A stretch of DNA of 64,000 nucleotides from Gammaproteobacteria bacterium (GTDB lineage Bacteria > Pseudomonadota > Gammaproteobacteria > Pseudomonadales > Alcanivoracaceae). The stretch covers positions 186,001 through 250,000 of the forward strand of contig JAGPVL010000017.1 in assembly GCA_018067045.1 (NCBI GenBank), given 5' to 3'. The notes under the pieces were generated by a model. The model was not told where the DNA came from. It did not search any database and was given only the letters and a program-made list of their open reading frames with translations. Shown here piece after piece: positions 1 through 9,450 of the stretch. Every line of letters begins with the position of its first letter. The stretch's first letter is position 1. Position numbers and translations under genes: made by a program.

Positions 1-433
1 ACAGGCGCGGCCGGGCAACTAGCTCCATATCGATAAATTGCCCTGATTTTTTGATGAACGCGAGCGTGATTGTATTGGCTAGGTGCCGTTGGTAGCGCAG
101 TGTGACGGCGAGCCAGCGTGGTTTGTCAGTAGGGCTCTTTGCATCGTAATAGTGTGATGTTGGGTCAAATTGGGCGCTGTCGGTATAGGCTTCTTGCGTG
201 ACGATGGCTAGGCCGACGATGGCGGGTTTAGCACAGCTGGAGTGATAGATAAAAACCTGATCGCCAATGCGTATGTCGTCACGCAATCGATTCCGCGCTT
301 GGTAATTACGAATGCCTTCCCAAGTACAGTTTTTCTCGGTGGCTAGGTCATCAATGCTGTATTCGTCCGGCTCCGTTTTAAAAAGCCAGAACTGAGGCTT
401 ACTGTTTTCGGTGCGCGGTGTCTTTTTCGCCAT
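1..433 (-). CDS. EVE-domain protein, 3' end cut by the window edge
   Basis: Translating the minus strand from the ATG at 433 gives 144 residues that run off the left edge with no stop. The start reads MAKKTPRTENSKPQFWLFK, followed by TEPDEYSIDDL and a W-EGIRNYQARN segment. These are the conserved N-terminal features of EVE (thymocyte nuclear protein 1-like, formerly DUF55) proteins, a PUA-like fold thought to bind modified bases in nucleic acid. IGDQVFIYHSSC and the VGLA strand also fit. Full-length family members are about 150-160 residues, so only a short C-terminal piece is missing. It is divergent from prmB. The exact substrate in bacteria is not established. Confidence 0.85.
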   Translation of the reverse strand, partial: MAKKTPRTENSKPQFWLFKTEPDEYSIDDLATEKNCTWEGIRNYQARNRLRDDIRIGDQVFIYHSSCAKPAIVGLAIVTQEAYTDSAQFDPTSHYYDAKSPTDKPRWLAVTLRYQRHLANTITLAFIKKSGQFIDMELVARPRL

Positions 434-583
434 GTTCAATGCTCTTCTTATTTCACAGGCTTCGATGTTAAGCCTTTTTCCTCGTCCACATCATCTGCCA
501 ACCTACGTTCTGTGGCGGGCTATGCTACGCCCGTGTCAGGAAGCTATGTCATGGCCCTGCGAGAGCCAGAATAACATGGAGCG

Positions 584-614
584 TTCACACTGGTCTGTTA
601 TGTCGGCTTATAAT
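584..614 (+). promoter_or_regulatory. Candidate sigma-70 promoter for prmB
   Basis: TTCACA at 584-589 and a perfect TATAAT at 609-614 are separated by 19 bases, slightly longer than ideal. The predicted start would give a leader of about 70 bases before the prmB ATG at 689. Seen by eye only. The -10 element is strong and the spacing is the weak point. Confidence 0.4.
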
Positions 615-688
615 AGCGGTTCAGAGCGATGCGTGATTTGTGCTAATCTGCAGCCCATTTCGCTGACACGGCACGGGATACGGCAACT

Positions 689-1627
689 ATGACCACTTTG
701 AGTGACCAGGCATTACAGCAGGCAATGGCTGGGCTGAAAACCGTGGGAGATTGCTTGGCGTGGGCTGAGCAGCAGTTGGCAGAGGCAGATGTTTATCTTG
801 GCCACGGCACTGACAGCTTTCATGATGAAGCGGTGGCGTTGCTACTGCATGTGCTCGACAAGCCTTGGGATGTTGATCCGGCGATTGTCGAGGAGACTAT
901 GGATCCGCCGCTACGTGATCGTTTGATGGTGCTTATCCAGCGGCGTATTAATGATCGTATTCCCGCCGCGTACTTGACCGGCCGAGCGTGGTTTTGTGGG
1001 CTAGAGTTTATTGTTGATGAGCGCGTGTTGATTCCGCGCTCGCCAGTCGCGGAGCTAATTGCTCAGCAGTTTGCGCCGTGGATTGCAGAGGATGAAGTCT
1101 CCAGAGTATTGGATCTCTGTACTGGCGGTGGCTGTATCGCGATTGCCTGTGGGCATGCCTTTGAGCAGGCGGATATCGATGCCTGTGATATTGATGCCGA
1201 GGCCTTGGCGGTGTGTCAGTTAAACATCGATAACTATAAATTGAACGAACGTGTACACCCGCGCCAGGGCGATGGCCTCGCCGCCGCGCATGGCCTTTAC
1301 GATATTATTGTCTGCAATCCGCCTTACGTGGATGCGCAAGACATGCAGGCGTTGCCAGAAGAGTATCGACACGAGCCTGAATTGGCGCTGGCGTCGGGCA
1401 GCGATGGTTTAGATTTTACCCGCAAGTTATTGGCTGACGCGGCGGATTACCTGACTGAGCACGGTATTTTGGTGGTTGAGGTGGGTAATAGCATGGAGGC
1501 GGTAGAAGAGTTGTGGCCGAATGTGCCGTTTGTGTGGATTGAATTTACCTATGGTGGTCACGGCGTGTTTTTGCTGACCCGTGAGCAGCTGATTGGAAAC
1601 CGTGATGTATTTGTGCAGGCGCTATAA
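689..1627 (+). CDS. prmB: 50S ribosomal protein L3 glutamine N5-methyltransferase
   Basis: SAM-dependent methyltransferase that methylates a glutamine of ribosomal protein L3. The protein has 312 residues, the usual PrmB length. It shows an N-terminal helical domain, the SAM-binding glycine loop LDLCTGGGCIAIACG near residue 150, and the diagnostic NPPYVD motif near residue 210 that holds the substrate glutamine. PrmB and PrmC share this motif; the position immediately upstream of aroC, as in Pseudomonas, and the longer N-terminus favour PrmB. Only 29 bases separate it from aroC, so the two are probably co-transcribed. Confidence 0.93.
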   Translation: MTTLSDQALQQAMAGLKTVGDCLAWAEQQLAEADVYLGHGTDSFHDEAVALLLHVLDKPWDVDPAIVEETMDPPLRDRLMVLIQRRINDRIPAAYLTGRAWFCGLEFIVDERVLIPRSPVAELIAQQFAPWIAEDEVSRVLDLCTGGGCIAIACGHAFEQADIDACDIDAEALAVCQLNIDNYKLNERVHPRQGDGLAAAHGLYDIIVCNPPYVDAQDMQALPEEYRHEPELALASGSDGLDFTRKLLADAADYLTEHGILVVEVGNSMEAVEELWPNVPFVWIEFTYGGHGVFLLTREQLIGNRDVFVQAL

Positions 1628-1656
1628 GCGCCGGTTAAGAGAGCAGGGAATAATTT

Positions 1657-2760
1657 ATGTCAGGTAATAGTTTCGGCGAACTGTTTCGCATTAGTACCTT
1701 TGGTGAGTCTCATGGTCCCGCGCTTGGCGCGGTGGTGGATGGTTGCCCGCCGGGGCTGCCATTGTGCGAAGCGGATTTGCAGGGTGAGTTAGATCGCCGC
1801 AAGCCGGGGACGAGTCGCTATACGACGCAGCGGCGTGAGCCGGACCAAGTGCGGATTCTCTCCGGTGTGTTTGAAGGTAAAACCACCGGTACGCCAATCG
1901 GTTTGCTGATTGAAAACACTGATCAGCGTTCGAAAGATTATTCTGACATTGCTGGGGCATTTCGCCCTGGTCACGCCGATTACACCTACATTCAAAAATA
2001 CGGTTTTCGCGATTATCGCGGCGGCGGTCGTTCATCTGCGCGTGAAACGGCCGTACGTGTGGCTGCCGGTGCGATTGCGCGTAAATACCTCGAGAGTGTT
2101 CAGGGGATTCGTATTTACGGTGGTGTTGTGCAAATTGGTGCGGTGAAAGCAGAGCAGTTTGATTGGGCAACGGTGAATGACAACCCGTTCTTCTTTCCAG
2201 ATGCCAGTAAAGTTGCGGATTTAGAAGCGTTGATTAACGGGCTGCGCAAAGACGGTTCGTCTATTGGTGCGCGCGTTAATGTTTACGCCGATGGTGTGCC
2301 GCCGGGCTGGGGTGAGCCGGTGTTTGACCGTCTTGAAGCGGATCTTGCCAAGGCAATGATGAGCATTAACGCAGTGAAAGGCGTTGAGGTTGGCGACGGC
2401 TTCGACGTGGTCGAACAACGCGGTGAAGAGCACCGCGATGAAATGACACCCGAAGGATTCTTAACTAATCATTCTGGTGGTGTGCTCGGCGGCATTAGTT
2501 CTGGCCAGACGATTCGAGTGAGCATGGCGTTGAAGCCCACGTCGAGCATCTTGATTCCCGGTCGTTCCATTGATGTTGATGGCAACGTCGCCGAGGTGGT
2601 TACGAAAGGTCGCCATGATCCTTGTGTTGGTATTCGCGCAACGCCGATTGCGGAGGCCATGTTGGCGCTGGTGTTAATGGATCATTGTTTGCGTCACCGC
2701 GGTCAGTGCGGCGATGTGCAGCCGAGTACACCACGTATTCCCGCTCAGGCAGGGGAGTAA
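1657..2760 (+). CDS. aroC: Chorismate synthase
   Basis: Last common step of aromatic biosynthesis: converts EPSP to chorismate using reduced FMN. The 367-residue protein contains all three family signatures: [18 protein letters not shown] near the N-terminus, the [15 protein letters not shown]...[11 protein letters not shown] segment around residues 105-132, and the C-terminal [17 protein letters not shown]. The ATG at 1657 follows an AGAGCAGGGAA purine-rich ribosome site. It follows prmB, and the stop is followed after 11 bases by the transporter start. The window also holds DAHP synthase (56.2 kb) and trpFBA (14.6-17.2 kb), which are upstream and downstream of this step. Confidence 0.97.
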   Translation: MSGNSFGELFRISTFGESHGPALGAVVDGCPPGLPLCEADLQGELDRRKPGTSRYTTQRREPDQVRILSGVFEGKTTGTPIGLLIENTDQRSKDYSDIAGAFRPGHADYTYIQKYGFRDYRGGGRSSARETAVRVAAGAIARKYLESVQGIRIYGGVVQIGAVKAEQFDWATVNDNPFFFPDASKVADLEALINGLRKDGSSIGARVNVYADGVPPGWGEPVFDRLEADLAKAMMSINAVKGVEVGDGFDVVEQRGEEHRDEMTPEGFLTNHSGGVLGGISSGQTIRVSMALKPTSSILIPGRSIDVDGNVAEVVTKGRHDPCVGIRATPIAEAMLALVLMDHCLRHRGQCGDVQPSTPRIPAQAGE

Positions 2761-2771
2761 CGCCCCGCATC

Positions 2772-3953
2772 GTGCGCGATATCCCTTATTACTGGCGTCT
2801 CTCCGGCTTTTACTTTTTTTATTTCGCCCTGCTCGGCACCTTGGTGCCGTACTGGGCGTTGTATCTACAGGAAAGTGGCTTTTCCGCCCCTGAAATTGGT
2901 TTGTTAATGGCGTTGCCACAGGTGACGAAGTTGTTCGCACCGGTTATGTGGGGATGGCTGGCAGACAGAACAGGCCGGCGTCTGCATATTATTCGGTTGG
3001 GTAACTTTTGCGCGGCGCTGGTGTTTGCCTATGTCTTTTATGCGGACCATTTTTGGTCTATGGCGGCGGCGTTAATTACCTTTAGTTTTTTCTGGAATGC
3101 AGTGCTGGCGCAATTTGAGGCGCTAACTCTCGAAAGCCTAGGTGAGCTGAGCAGTCGTTACGGTCACGTTCGCCTGTGGGGCTCGGTTGGTTTCGTGCTG
3201 ACGGTTTGCGTTATTGGCTACTTACTCGATTTCGTCTCCATCATGTTAGTGCCGTGGGCCATGCTCGTGACGTTGTGGCTTATCTGGCTGTCGACGTTAT
3301 TGCTTCCAGATCATTCGTGTGTAACGCGAGAAGGCGCGGTAAACGGGGTCGGCGGATTGTGGCGTCTTGTTTGCCAGCCGCCAGTGTTAGTCTTTTTCCT
3401 GTGTTCGTTTCTGATGCAGTTGTCCCACGGACCCTATTACACCTTTTTTACCATTTACCTAGATCAGCTCGGCATCGCTCGTGTCTGGACTGGCGCATTA
3501 TGGTCTCTTGGTGTTGTTGCTGAAATTGCATTGTTTATGGTTATGCACCGTTTGTTGGGCCGCTTTTCGTTGCGCAACATCATTGTTGGCAGTTTATTTT
3601 TGGCGGCATTGCGTTGGTTGCTGATTGCCTACTTTGCGCAGCAGTGGCCGGTGTTGTTGTTTGCTCAGCTATTACACGCGGCAACGTTTGGCGCGTTTCA
3701 CGCAGCCTCTATTGCATGGGTGCATAAAAACTTCCGACACGGGCATAGTGGGCAGGGGCAGGCCTTGTATTCGAGTGTTGGCTTTGGCGCCGGTTGGGCG
3801 TTAGGTGCCGTGCTTGCTGGGTTGCTGTGGAATCAGCTTGGTCCGATAACATTCTTGTGGGCGGCCACGGTGGCGTTACTGGCGATGATCGTGGCGTTTA
3901 AATGGTTACCCAAGAATGATCTCGTCTCGGATGAATTCCGCGCGACGTTATAA
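2772..3953 (+). CDS. MFS transporter, phenylpropionate-permease (HcaT)-like family
   Basis: A 393-residue polytopic inner-membrane protein with about twelve hydrophobic segments. The N-terminus YWRLSGFYFFYFALLGTLVP and the GLLMALPQVTKLFAP-MWGWLADRTGRR loop between helices 2 and 3 match the MFS_1-like/HcaT group. I chose the GTG at 2772, 11 bases after the aroC stop, because the family begins right at this hydrophobic stretch. An in-frame ATG at 2622 would lie deep inside aroC. The substrate is unknown: HcaT homologues are annotated for 3-phenylpropionate, but the linkage to aroC does not prove it. It converges on the LysR gene with a 6-base overlap of the 3' ends. Confidence 0.82.
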   Translation: MRDIPYYWRLSGFYFFYFALLGTLVPYWALYLQESGFSAPEIGLLMALPQVTKLFAPVMWGWLADRTGRRLHIIRLGNFCAALVFAYVFYADHFWSMAAALITFSFFWNAVLAQFEALTLESLGELSSRYGHVRLWGSVGFVLTVCVIGYLLDFVSIMLVPWAMLVTLWLIWLSTLLLPDHSCVTREGAVNGVGGLWRLVCQPPVLVFFLCSFLMQLSHGPYYTFFTIYLDQLGIARVWTGALWSLGVVAEIALFMVMHRLLGRFSLRNIIVGSLFLAALRWLLIAYFAQQWPVLLFAQLLHAATFGAFHAASIAWVHKNFRHGHSGQGQALYSSVGFGAGWALGAVLAGLLWNQLGPITFLWAATVALLAMIVAFKWLPKNDLVSDEFRATL

Positions 3954-4823
3954 GCTGCTGTGTAGGCGTAATATTTCTAGAAAACGCTGGGCCGCATTCG
4001 ATAGGCTGCGCCCAGGGTGCGTGACAAAGCCGAGCTGTCGATGCATGACGGATTCGTCTGTTGCCAGTTTGACCACTTGTTCGTCCAGCATGGTTGCCGG
4101 TAATAGGCTCCAGCCAAGACCAATGGAAACCATCATATGAATGGTTTCGAGGTAATTGGTCGACATAGAAATATTTAACGTTAATGACTGCTCGCGAAAT
4201 AACGCCTCCACAATTCTGCGCGTAAAGGTTACCGGCGAGGGCAACAGTGCTGCGTATTGCGTAAGCATCTCTAGACTAACGTGCTGCTCCGTCGCGAGCG
4301 GATGTTCCGGGGCCGCCATAAAGACCAACGGGTCGTTCCAGATCGCTTCGCTGTATACGCGGTCGTCGGCGATGGGGGGCAGGGTGACGACGCCCAGCTC
4401 TAGGTCGCCATGCAACACACCCTCCCACGCTTCTTCTGAATCAATAAAGTGGATGTCCAGCTGCACCTTAGGAAACTCTCGCGAGAACTGCCTGAGAACT
4501 GGGGGCAGTCGATGCAGGCCGATGTGATGGCTAGTGCCAATGCGTAATGTGCCACTAACTTCGCCGGAGAGTCCGCTAATGGCACGGCTCATATCATCAA
4601 GGTCACGTATGACCTGGCGTGCACGCGGCAGTAGAGCGTGGCCGGCTTCGGTGAGATGGACTTGCCGGCCAATTCGGTCAAATAAACGGGCGCCGAGCTG
4701 GTCCTCGAGCTGAGCAATGCGTTTGGATATTGCTGGTTGGGTTAAGAAGAGCCGTTCGGCGGCCGCGGTGAAACTGCCGCTATCGGCAACCGCAAGGAAG
4801 GCGCTGAGGCTATTGCTGTCCAT
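3948..4823 (-). CDS. LysR-family transcriptional regulator divergent from leuC
   Basis: 291 residues, standard LysR length. The N-terminal winged helix-turn-helix is clear (FLAVADSGSFTAAAERLFLT followed by QPAISKRIAQLEDQLGARLF, residues 9-49), followed by a periplasmic-binding-like effector domain from about residue 90 (GTLRIGTSHHIGLHRLPPVL). It is transcribed away from leuC with 182 bases between the two start codons. The same arrangement is found in Pseudomonas. Divergent LysR proteins usually control their neighbour, so control of leuC by a leucine-pathway intermediate is likely but not shown. The C-terminal codons overlap the end of the convergent transporter gene. Confidence 0.88.
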   Translation of the reverse strand: MDSNSLSAFLAVADSGSFTAAAERLFLTQPAISKRIAQLEDQLGARLFDRIGRQVHLTEAGHALLPRARQVIRDLDDMSRAISGLSGEVSGTLRIGTSHHIGLHRLPPVLRQFSREFPKVQLDIHFIDSEEAWEGVLHGDLELGVVTLPPIADDRVYSEAIWNDPLVFMAAPEHPLATEQHVSLEMLTQYAALLPSPVTFTRRIVEALFREQSLTLNISMSTNYLETIHMMVSIGLGWSLLPATMLDEQVVKLATDESVMHRQLGFVTHPGRSLSNAAQRFLEILRLHSSL

Positions 4824-4899
4824 AGGTGCTTGCCTATTAGCTGTGCCGTGGTTGGCTGATTAGGATTTCTCAAGCAAGGTTGATAACTTTTGGGAATCC

Positions 4900-4919
4900 A
4901 TTCCATGAAAATTATGAAT
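4900..4919. promoter_or_regulatory. Candidate LysR-type operator between lysR and leuC
   Basis: Within the 182-base divergent gap there is an ATTC-N12-GAAT inverted repeat (4900-4919) with inner CAT...ATG symmetry. It is nested inside a wider AATCC...GGATT symmetry (about 4895-4923). Dyads of this size with a T-N11-A core are typical LysR binding sites. The site lies about 77 bases from the regulator start and 87 bases from leuC. Confidence 0.4.
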
Positions 4920-5005
4920 TGGATTTATGGGTTTGTCGACGTTAATGTGGCGTTCATTAGGGACAATTCACTGTAGCAGTGCGAAAACAGAGCGGAGAAT
5001 AGAGC

Positions 5006-6421
5006 ATGGCCGGTAAGACGCTTTACGACAAATTGTGGGACGCCCACGTAGTGACTCAGCGCGAGGATGGCTCGGCGTTGGTCTATATCGATCGTCAGAT
5101 CATTCATGAGGTGACTTCTCCACAGGCGTTTGAAGGCCTGCGTATTGCTGGCCGTAAGCCATGGCGCGTAAGCGCAAATGTGGCCACCTTGGATCATAAC
5201 GTGCCGACAACGCCGTTTAAGTCCGCCGCTGACATTGAAGATGAGACTTCGCGCATTCAGGTGCAGACGCTTGAAAACAATACCCGCGAATTTGGTATTA
5301 CCGAGTTCGGTATCGGTGATGAGCGGCAGGGTATCGTCCATGTGATGGCGCCGGAGCAGGGCGCCGTATTGCCTGGCATGACAGTGGTATGTGGAGACTC
5401 CCATACCTCGACGAATGGCGCGTTTGGGTGCCTTGCTCACGGTATTGGTACCAGCGAAGTAGAGCATGTATTGGCGACTCAGTGCTTGATCGCGAAAAAA
5501 ATGAACAACTTATTGATTCGCGTTGAAGGCGAGCTCGGTGTGGGTATCACGGCGAAAGATGTGGTGCTGCACATTATTGGTGTGATCGGCACTGCTGGCG
5601 GCAACGGTTGTGCGATGGAGTTCGGCGGTTCTGCTATTCGTAGTTTGTCGATGGAAGGACGCATGACGGTGTGCAATATGTCGATTGAAGCGGGTGCGCG
5701 TGCGGGCATGGTGGCAGTCGATGAGAAAACCATTGAATACGTGAAAGGACGTCCGTTTGCACCAACGGATGCGCAGTGGGAACAGGCTGTTGCCTACTGG
5801 CGTACGTTGACGTCAGATAGTGACGCTGTGTTTGACCGTATTGTTGAAATTGATGCGACTGAAATTCGCCCGCAAGTTTCATGGGGCACTAGTCCAGAAA
5901 TGGTTATTCCCGTTGATGCGTTATTGCCTGATCCACAGACAGAAAGCGATCCGGTAAAGCGTTCAGGTATGGAGCGCGCATACGAATACATGGCGTTAAC
6001 ACCGGGAATGAAAGTCAGCGATATTAATGTTGATCGTGTCTTCATCGGTTCATGTACGAATTCGCGTATTGAAGATTTACGCGCTGCAGCATCCGTCGCG
6101 AAGGGAAAGAAAAAAGCGGATAGCGTTAAGCAGGTTTTGGTTGTGCCGGGGTCTGGTTTGGTCAAAAAACAAGCTGAAAGCGAAGGGCTTGATCAGATCT
6201 TTATCGATGCGGGTTTTGAGTGGCGCGAGCCAGGCTGCTCCATGTGCTTGGCAATGAATCCCGACAAATTGTTGGCAGGCGAGCATTGCGCTTCGACCTC
6301 AAATCGAAATTTTGAGGGGCGGCAGGGTAATGGCGGGCGTACCCATTTAGTCAGTCCGGCAATGGCGGCGGCGGCGGCTGTTGCGGGTCATTTTGTCGAT
6401 GTTCGCGAGTGGAACGTTTAA
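5006..6421 (+). CDS. leuC: 3-isopropylmalate dehydratase large subunit
   Basis: Isomerises 2- to 3-isopropylmalate in leucine synthesis, with LeuD as the small subunit. 471 residues, the usual LeuC length of the aconitase superfamily. N-terminus [14 protein letters not shown] is typical. The [4Fe-4S] ligands are visible as the Cys in [13 protein letters not shown] and the pair in [34 protein letters not shown] is the substrate/cluster region. Its stop codon overlaps the leuD ribosome-binding site. It is the first gene of leuC-leuD-leuB. Confidence 0.97.
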   Translation: MAGKTLYDKLWDAHVVTQREDGSALVYIDRQIIHEVTSPQAFEGLRIAGRKPWRVSANVATLDHNVPTTPFKSAADIEDETSRIQVQTLENNTREFGITEFGIGDERQGIVHVMAPEQGAVLPGMTVVCGDSHTSTNGAFGCLAHGIGTSEVEHVLATQCLIAKKMNNLLIRVEGELGVGITAKDVVLHIIGVIGTAGGNGCAMEFGGSAIRSLSMEGRMTVCNMSIEAGARAGMVAVDEKTIEYVKGRPFAPTDAQWEQAVAYWRTLTSDSDAVFDRIVEIDATEIRPQVSWGTSPEMVIPVDALLPDPQTESDPVKRSGMERAYEYMALTPGMKVSDINVDRVFIGSCTNSRIEDLRAAASVAKGKKKADSVKQVLVVPGSGLVKKQAESEGLDQIFIDAGFEWREPGCSMCLAMNPDKLLAGEHCASTSNRNFEGRQGNGGRTHLVSPAMAAAAAVAGHFVDVREWNV

Positions 6422-6432
6422 GGAGAGCGGAT

Positions 6433-7071
6433 ATGGAAAAGTTTATTAAGGTGAAAGGATTGGTTGCGCCGTTAGATCGCGCCAATGTTGATACCGATCA
6501 GATTATTCCGAAACAGTTTTTGAAATCGATTAAGCGTACGGGTTTCGGCCCAAACCTTTTTGATGAGTGGCGTTATCTTGACGAGGGTTATCCAGGGCAA
6601 GACAACAGCAAGCGTCCTTTGAATAAAGAGTTTGTTCTGAATGAGCCACGTTATGCCGGCGCCTCAGTGTTGTTGGCGCGCCGTAATTTTGGTTGTGGTT
6701 CTAGTCGAGAGCACGCTCCGTGGGCGCTCGATGATTACGGTTTTAGGACGGTGATTGCATCGAGTTTTGCGGATATTTTTTATAATAACTGTTTTAAAAA
6801 TGGCATGCTGCCAATTGTGGTGGACGAATCCGTGGCGGATGTGTTGTTTGACGAAGTAGCGTCTACGCCGGGTTACGAACTTGTCATTGATCTCGAAAAT
6901 CAGCTTGTAGTGCGTCCGAATGGTGAGTCTATTGCCTTTCAGATAGATGCGTTTCGTAAGCATTGTTTGCTCAATGGCTTGGATGATATCGGCTTGACGC
7001 TTCAGAACGCTGGCGACATTCGTGATTATGAAGGCCGCCGCGCAGAATCTGAGCCATGGATAATGGCTTGA
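6433..7071 (+). CDS. leuD: 3-isopropylmalate dehydratase small subunit
   Basis: Swivelling-domain partner of LeuC. The ATG at 6433 follows AAGGAGA at 6420-6426, which overlaps the leuC stop. That makes [20 protein letters not shown] the natural start; an upstream in-frame ATG at 6409 lies inside leuC. The 212-residue protein carries the family motifs [14 protein letters not shown] and [16 protein letters not shown]. Spacing to leuC implies translational coupling. Confidence 0.96.
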   Translation: MEKFIKVKGLVAPLDRANVDTDQIIPKQFLKSIKRTGFGPNLFDEWRYLDEGYPGQDNSKRPLNKEFVLNEPRYAGASVLLARRNFGCGSSREHAPWALDDYGFRTVIASSFADIFYNNCFKNGMLPIVVDESVADVLFDEVASTPGYELVIDLENQLVVRPNGESIAFQIDAFRKHCLLNGLDDIGLTLQNAGDIRDYEGRRAESEPWIMA

Positions 7072-7145
7072 TTGGATGAATATCGGCTGAGCTAGGCCCA
7101 GTATTAAGGTGGGTTCAGAATGGTTTTTTATAGAGGGATGTTTTT

Positions 7146-8219
7146 GTGAGTAAGAATATTTTGATTTTGCCTGGTGATGGCATTGGCCCGGAAATTGTTG
7201 AGCAGGCGGTTAAGGTTTTGGAAGCGGTGCGACAGAAGTTCTCACTGGATATCACCACGGACAGGGCGTTAGTGGGTGGTGCAGCCTATGATGCGGAAGG
7301 CGATCCGCTGCCCGAGTCGACGCTTGAAAAGGCGAGGCAGGCAGATGCCATTTTGTTTGGTTCAATCGGTGGCCCGAAGTGGGATGCGATTGAGCGTGAT
7401 AAGCGCCCAGAACGAGGACTGCTACGTCTGCGTTCGTCGCTCGGATTGTTTGCCAACTTGCGTCCGGCGATCCTGTTTCCACAGCTGGCGGATGCTTCTT
7501 CATTGAAGCCGGAAGTTGTTAGTGGTCTGGATATTTTGATTGTTCGCGAATTAACTGGTGGCATCTATTTTGGAGAGCCGCGGGGGATTCGTGAGGAGAA
7601 CGGCGAGCGTGTTGGCTTTAATACGGATGTTTATGCCGAAAGCGAAATTCGTCGAATTGCCCGTGTAGCGTTCGAGTTGGCGCAGGTTCGTGGCAAGCGT
7701 TTGTGCTCGATAGATAAGGCAAACGTGTTGGAAGTAACGGAGCTGTGGCGGGAAATTGTCACCGAGATGGCGTCTGACTATCCCGATGTCGATGTTTCGC
7801 ACATGTATGTTGATAACGCCGCAATGCAGTTGGTACGTGCGCCAAAGCAGTTTGATGTCATGGTGACGGGCAATTTATTTGGTGACATTTTGTCGGATGA
7901 GGCAGCAATGCTGACGGGTTCAATCGGCATGCTGCCCTCTGCGTCGCTAGATGAAAATAGAAAGGGTTTGTATGAGCCTTGTCACGGGTCGGCGCCTGAT
8001 ATTGCTGGGCAGGATATCGCCAATCCTTTGGCAACGATTATGTCATTGGCGATGTTGATGCGTTACAGCCTCAATCGTGTCGACGTTGCAGATGCGATTG
8101 AATTAGCGGTAGAGAAAGTGCTGGAAAGCGGTTTGCGTACGGCAGACATTCTTACCGAAGGTTGTGAAAAAGTTGGCACAGATGCGATGGGCGATGCTGT
8201 CGTGAGGATGCTTTCGTAG
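7146..8219 (+). CDS. leuB: 3-isopropylmalate dehydrogenase
   Basis: NAD-dependent oxidative decarboxylation of 3-isopropylmalate. 357 residues starting at a GTG (7146) preceded by AGAGGGA. Motifs: [11 protein letters not shown] at the N-terminus, [13 protein letters not shown] (substrate arginines), [15 protein letters not shown], and the metal-binding [21 protein letters not shown]. The 74-base gap after leuD contains no gene; in P. aeruginosa, as I recall, an extra gene sits here. A likely terminator follows. Confidence 0.97.
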   Translation: MSKNILILPGDGIGPEIVEQAVKVLEAVRQKFSLDITTDRALVGGAAYDAEGDPLPESTLEKARQADAILFGSIGGPKWDAIERDKRPERGLLRLRSSLGLFANLRPAILFPQLADASSLKPEVVSGLDILIVRELTGGIYFGEPRGIREENGERVGFNTDVYAESEIRRIARVAFELAQVRGKRLCSIDKANVLEVTELWREIVTEMASDYPDVDVSHMYVDNAAMQLVRAPKQFDVMVTGNLFGDILSDEAAMLTGSIGMLPSASLDENRKGLYEPCHGSAPDIAGQDIANPLATIMSLAMLMRYSLNRVDVADAIELAVEKVLESGLRTADILTEGCEKVGTDAMGDAVVRMLS

Positions 8220-8267
8220 CGGTTATTTGGACCGCTCTATTTGAACGAATGGAAATGGTTTTTTAAA

Positions 8268-8297
8268 GAGGCGCGCGGCTTTGCGCTTCGCTTTTTT
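8268..8297 (+). terminator. Probable rho-independent terminator after leuB
   Basis: GAGGCGC (8268-8274) pairs with GCGCTTC (8283-8289) with one G-U pair and an eight-base loop, then GC and six T residues. It sits 49 bases after the leuB stop and before the asd ribosome site, so leuCDB and asd are probably separate units. Confidence 0.6.
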
Positions 8298-8337
8298 ATT
8301 ATGCAAACCATTAAAAATGTATTAACCGGAGAATTTT

Positions 8338-9450
8338 ATGAAACGTGTCGGATTTGTAGGTTGGCGCGGCATGGTTGGCTCTGTATTGATGGAGCGCATG
8401 CGCGCAGAGAATGATTTTCGTGATATCGAACCGGTATTTTTTTCAACTTCTCAGGTGGGGCAGGCTGGGCCGGACGCTGGTAAAGATATTCCGGTGCTGC
8501 AGGATGCCAATGATATTGCCGTCCTAAAAGGTTTGGATGTGGTTGTGACGTGTCAGGGCGGTGATTATACCAACGCGGTATATCCGGCCTTGCGTCAGGC
8601 CGGTTGGGATGGCTATTGGATTGATGCTGCCTCTGCGTTGCGCATGAAGGATGATGCGACGATCGTTCTAGATCCGGTTAATCGAAGCGTTATTGATCAG
8701 GCACTATCCAGCGGCCGCAAAGATTTTATTGGCGGCAACTGTACGGTGAGTCTGATGTTGATGTCGTTAGGCGGTCTGTTTAATGCGGGGCTTGTCGAGT
8801 GGGCAAGCGCGATGACCTATCAGGCGGCTTCGGGCTCGGGTGCACAAAACATGCGCGAGCTTATTGCGCAAATGGGTAAGATTCACGCGGACGTGGCGGG
8901 CCAGCTTGCCGACCCGGCGAGCGCTATCTTGGAGATTGATCGTCAAGTTGCTGCATCGATGCGTAGCGATGATTTGCCGGTTAAAAACTTCGGTCATGCG
9001 TTGGCCGGTTCATTGCTGCCGTATATCGACAAGCAACTCGACAACGGTCAAAGCAAAGAAGAGTGGAAGGCGCAGGCTGAGACCAATAAAATTTTGGGCC
9101 GTAGTGATAATCCTATTGCCCTCGATGGCACTTGTGTCCGTATCGGTGCCATGCGTTGTCATAGTCAGGCGTTAACAATTAAGTTGAATAAAGATGTTCC
9201 GATAGACGACATTGTCGGCCTTATCGGTAGTGCCAATGATTGGGTAAAAGTTGTCCCTAATGATCGCGAAGTTTCACTCAAAGAGTTGTCGCCAACGGCT
9301 GTGACTGGAACGCTTAGTGTGCCAGTGGGGCGTTTGCGCAAGATGAATATGGGCCCTCAGTATTTGAATGCCTTTACTGTTGGTGATCAGTTGCTTTGGG
9401 GCGCTGCGGAACCGTTACGTAGGATGCTACGCATCCTCATGGAGTCTTAA
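8338..9450 (+). CDS. asd: Aspartate-semialdehyde dehydrogenase
   Basis: Reduces aspartyl-phosphate to aspartate semialdehyde, the branch point to lysine, methionine and threonine. 370 residues of the E. coli-type enzyme: NADP loop [28 protein letters not shown], and the catalytic cysteine at residue 135 in [15 protein letters not shown] at 8338 is preceded by CCGGAG. Its last base is the first base of the next ATG (TAATG overlap), so the following asd-like gene is translationally coupled. Confidence 0.97.
   Translation: MKRVGFVGWRGMVGSVLMERMRAENDFRDIEPVFFSTSQVGQAGPDAGKDIPVLQDANDIAVLKGLDVVVTCQGGDYTNAVYPALRQAGWDGYWIDAASALRMKDDATIVLDPVNRSVIDQALSSGRKDFIGGNCTVSLMLMSLGGLFNAGLVEWASAMTYQAASGSGAQNMRELIAQMGKIHADVAGQLADPASAILEIDRQVAASMRSDDLPVKNFGHALAGSLLPYIDKQLDNGQSKEEWKAQAETNKILGRSDNPIALDGTCVRIGAMRCHSQALTIKLNKDVPIDDIVGLIGSANDWVKVVPNDREVSLKELSPTAVTGTLSVPVGRLRKMNMGPQYLNAFTVGDQLLWGAAEPLRRMLRILMES

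Noticed and set aside
2622-2771. Longer N-terminus for the transporter, from an ATG inside aroC
   Set aside because: The extra 50 residues are the wrong frame of the conserved aroC C-terminus; the family starts at the GTG at 2772.
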